From positions 436,770-500,769 of the forward strand of contig CAUYUJ010007202.1 in NCBI GenBank assembly GCA_963575745.1: a stretch of 64,000 nt of DNA, written 5' to 3'. Below the pieces are notes generated by a model. That model was not told where the DNA came from and did not search any database. It was given only the letters and a program-made list of their open reading frames with translations. This document shows positions 61,595 through 64,000 of the stretch, one piece after another (the stretch's first letter is position 1; each line of letters starts with the position of its first letter). Source of the DNA: Prorocentrum cordatum (lineage: Eukaryota; Sar; Dinophyceae; Prorocentrales; Prorocentraceae). The position numbers were made by a program, and so were the translations under genes.

Positions 61595-61632
61595 CTAGAA
61601 CCACGCGCGCTTCGCGCGCGCTTAGGTTCTAG
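61595..61632. repeat. Compact hairpin (CTAGAACC...GGTTCTAG)
   Basis: CTAGAACC, GCGCGC, TTC, GCGCGC, GGTTCTAG form an almost perfect 38-nt palindrome. Confidence 0.75.
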
Positions 61633-61984
61633 CAAGCTCCAGCCCTTGACAATCTCACAGTTGCGTGCAAATGTGTATGCACACATGCAACGTCAAGACT
61701 TACCCACAAATGATTACAGCATAGGGTGAATGAGTATGAAGAACGTGGGCTGCTCTGATACGATTTCGGACAAGGCGCGCTACGAAGACTCCAAGGGCGC
61801 CCCAGGGGGGGTGGCGGAGAGCTCTAACGGGCAATCCAAGACGATCCCAAAAGCGCCCTGAGAGGGGCCCAAAGGGGGTCCCAAGACAACCTTGGACGCC
61901 CCCCGGGCACTCCCCCTTGACAGCGTCTCGCGGCAAGGGGGGCCGTGCATTGGATATGTGTCAGAAGCCGTTTTGAAGCCTCCC

Positions 61985-62228
61985 AGGGGCCGTTTGGGAG
62001 TCTCTTTTGGGCTTCTTCGGGGCCTCTTTTGGCTCTCTTGGGGCATCTTGGGGGCCTCTTGGGGGCCTCTTGGAGCCTCCTGGGGACCTCTTGGTGCGAC
62101 TTGTCGGTTCGCGTTTCCCCTCTTCGGCTCCTCTTGAAGCCGTCCTGAGGCCCTCGTGGGCCGTCTCAGGCGCCTCTTGGGCCGTTGGGGGACCCTCTTG
62201 GGCTGTCTTGGAGGCCTCTTGGGGGCTT
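61985..62228 (+). repeat. GGCCTCTTGGGG decamer repeats, left of a LINE fragment
   Basis: About 20 degenerate units (GGGGGCCTCTTGGGGGCCTC, GGAGCCTCCTGGGGACCTC). Same motif as 10660-11125 and 63455-63700. Confidence 0.85.
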
Positions 62229-62239
62229 CTTGCCTGGCC

Positions 62240-63000
62240 CCCTCCCGGAGGGCATCTGGGTGGTACCAGGGGTTGGCCTGGACCGCCGTGCCCTGGTGGC
62301 GGCGGAAGGGGCGGGGGTGCACCACCTTGGAGGTGCGTTCGACGCGTCGAGCCCCCGGGGCCAGCATGTCCTTCGCGTCTGCGCGCGGGCCTCCCTGCTG
62401 CTGGAGCGCAGGGCTGGGGCGTGGCACGACGAGGAAATGCTGGGCGCGGTGGACATCGAAGCTTCGAGCCACCCGGACTGGTCTAGCTGGCGTCGCCGGC
62501 TTCCTCCGCGGAAGCGCTTCTGCCTTTCCGTGTGGCGGGCCGGGGCCGCGTGGACGCCGACCCGCCGTTGGTCTGGGCAGGGTCGATTAACGGCGTGTCC
62601 TTGGTGCGGGTTTGACAGGGCTTCTGCTCGCCATTTCTGGGCGGACTGCCCGAGGTTTCTCCAAGCCAGAAGGGCGTTGGAGGAGGGGCCGCTGGCAGTC
62701 CCCCAGGGGTGGTGGGGAGCTCAGCCTCGGGTGACGGCCAAGTCTGCTTGGGTTACTTATCACGCGGACCCGAGCCCACGCCGGCGGGCCCAGTTGCAGC
62801 TCGCCGCGGCGCAGCTGGCCCTGCAGGTCACGGAGGCTTTGCAAGGCAGCGTAACGGGGGGCCCCAGCGCCCCGAGGCGGTGGCGGTTGGAAGCGTTCGC
62901 GCACGAAGCGGCGGATTCTTCTCAGCGGTCGCTGGCGGAAGTTTTACCGCGGGGCGTCGCGGAAGTCGGGCCGGCGGCGGCCGGCGGTGCTAGAGCGTCT
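62240..63000 (+). pseudogene. LINE 3' portion with intact zinc knuckle
   Basis: A frame open from 62185 to 63150 contains WRRRLPPRKRFCLSVWRAG, then TACPWCGFDRASARHFWADC (CxxC-x8-H-x4-C, about 62595-62655; all four ligands present), PRFLQARRAL, QPRVTAKSAWVTYHADPSPR, AQLQLAAAQLALQVTEALQG. This matches the post-RT knuckle and C-terminal helices of dinoflagellate LINEs. RT, endonuclease and RNase H are absent. It lies between two blocks of GGCCTCTTGG repeat. The first and last 20-50 codons of the open frame are repeat-derived. Confidence 0.65.
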
Positions 63001-63454
63001 CTTCGGAAGGGGCTCATCCGTCTTCCCCTCCTCCCCCTGGCTCCCTGGCCGGCGGGGCGCGGGGTCCCTGGTCGGCCGCGTTGGTGTCCTGGCGCGGTGT
63101 CCCGACGGTGTCTCGTTACGGGGGGGCCCTGGCCCCCCCGCGCAGGGTGAGCGTTGATGGCCCTCAGGCTGACGGCGCGGCGCTGCAGTCCGCGGCCAAC
63201 GTCGCGACGGCAGCGGCGGCGGGCGGCCCTTTCCTCCCCCCTCCTCTCGGCGGCGGCGGCGGAGGCGGCGGCCCCGTCGGCGCCCCTCCTTCCTCCGGGG
63301 GGGGCGGATGGGTGGACTGAAGCTCTGGTAAGGCGCTGGCAGGCAGAACCATCTGCCACGGCGGCCTCCGAGCAGGCTGACCCCGCGCGCCCCGGCCAAA
63401 GGCCGGGGAGCTTGCGGCAAGGCCAAAGGACGCCTACCGCATTTTCACTCTACG
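63001..63454. other. Unassigned GC-rich sequence
   Basis: Open frames with Ala/Gly/Pro/Arg bias only; no motif. Confidence 0.35.
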
Positions 63455-63700
63455 GGCTTCTTGGGCCCTCTTGGGGCGATGTTGGAGGCTTCTTGGGCAG
63501 TCTTGGTGTGTCGGAAGCCCGAAATCGCGAGAACGCGAAGAACATTGAAAAAACAATGGAAATCAATGATTTTGGTTCCTTGGGGCCCTTTTGGAGGTCC
63601 TCTGGGAGCGGTCATGGGGCCTCTTGGGGGCCTCTTGGGCCACCATGGGGTCATCTTGGGCGGCTTGATGCGCTGCTCATGGGCCGTCTTGGCAGCCTCT
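63455..63700 (+). repeat. GGCCTCTTGGGC decamer repeats, right of a LINE fragment
   Basis: Units such as GGCTTCTTGGGCCCTCTTGG and GGCCTCTTGGGGGCCTCTTG, with TTGGAGG variants. Confidence 0.8.
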
Positions 63701-64000
63701 GGGCGTCCTCCGCGGGCGCCGAGGAGGGCCCTCGGGGCACAAGGGACGCCCTGGAGCGTTCGAAAAGGCCCGCCGGCGCCGGGGTCGAAAGTGGGTTGCG
63801 GGGGGGGGGGAGCTATGATCATTGAAAAAATGTAAGTGTGCTGCCCGCCGGCCCGGGGAGCTGGACGCCGCTCACATGATATATAAGCAGGGGTGTGCTT
63901 CGAAGAAGCCTTGCCCCCCCCCGCATATACCCCCGCGGCGAGTGGCCGAGCAGGAGAGGTATATGGGACAAGCGAGGAGGACGCGGAGAGGGGAGGGGGG
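63701..64000. other. Unassigned sequence to the window end
   Basis: No gene was recognised. ATATATAAG at about 63879 is TATA-like, but nothing downstream supports a promoter. Confidence 0.35.

Noticed and set aside
63870-63890. TATA-box promoter at ATATATAAG
   Set aside because: No gene follows in the window, and dinoflagellate promoters generally lack a canonical TATA box.

Overview
The window looks like nuclear DNA of a dinoflagellate with a very GC-rich genome; a Prorocentrum-like species is my guess from composition only. The evidence is: a full-length copy of the 22-nt dinoflagellate spliced leader in reverse orientation at 31453-31474 and a decayed copy at 51370-51385; several decayed LINE retrotransposons whose endonuclease, reverse transcriptase, zinc-knuckle, RNase H and C-terminal segments resemble those I know from dinoflagellate genomes; one intronless host-type gene alone in many kilobases of repeats; and very long (TCC)n, (ATC)n, (GAC)n and (GT)n tracts. 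No bacterial-style operon, phage, CRISPR array, rRNA or tRNA was seen. There is one assembly gap (N run 30301-30400).

Layout. 0-15 kb: (TCC)n and (ATC)n tracts, small inverted-repeat elements (MITE-like families named A to N here), a degenerate coiled-coil ORF on the minus strand (3.9-4.9 kb) and a short AGC-kinase-like fragment (6.7 kb). 15.7-16.9 kb: the only convincing intact host gene, an amino-acid transporter of the AAAP/SLC38 type, apparently missing its last membrane segment. 17.4-23.7 kb: a large 90-bp satellite in two blocks, interrupted by TGCTG/GT composites and followed by a cluster of MITEs. 24-30 kb: (GGA)n/(TCC)n tracts, a 590-bp foldback element and three MITEs placed end to end. 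30.4-33.4 kb: two LINE remnants pointing away from each other on either side of a (TCC)n tract, one carrying the spliced leader. 34.3-37.7 kb: purine tract, 73-bp and 120-bp tandem repeats. 37.7-42.7 kb: a minus-strand LINE with an intact-looking reverse transcriptase core (YADD). 43-49.7 kb: (GAC)n/(GTC)n, a 78-bp satellite interrupted by a MITE, a 53-bp satellite and a 12-bp satellite also found at 13.8 kb. 49.8-51.0 kb: unassigned coding-like sequence. 51.4-59.75 kb: the largest LINE, with leader relic, ORF1, a tandem-repeat linker, endonuclease, RT, zinc knuckle, RNase H and C-terminal region, all broken by frameshifts and lost catalytic residues, bounded on both sides by (TCC)n. 60-64 kb: another RT scrap and a LINE 3' portion lying between two blocks of GGCCTCTTGG-type repeats.

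No set of host genes forms a pathway here. The main biology is retrotransposon and MITE turnover, including retroposition of spliced-leader-bearing LINE transcripts and a recurrent association of LINE ends with (TCC)n tracts. Family letters are local names. Identities and boundaries were judged by eye; no alignment or database search was run.
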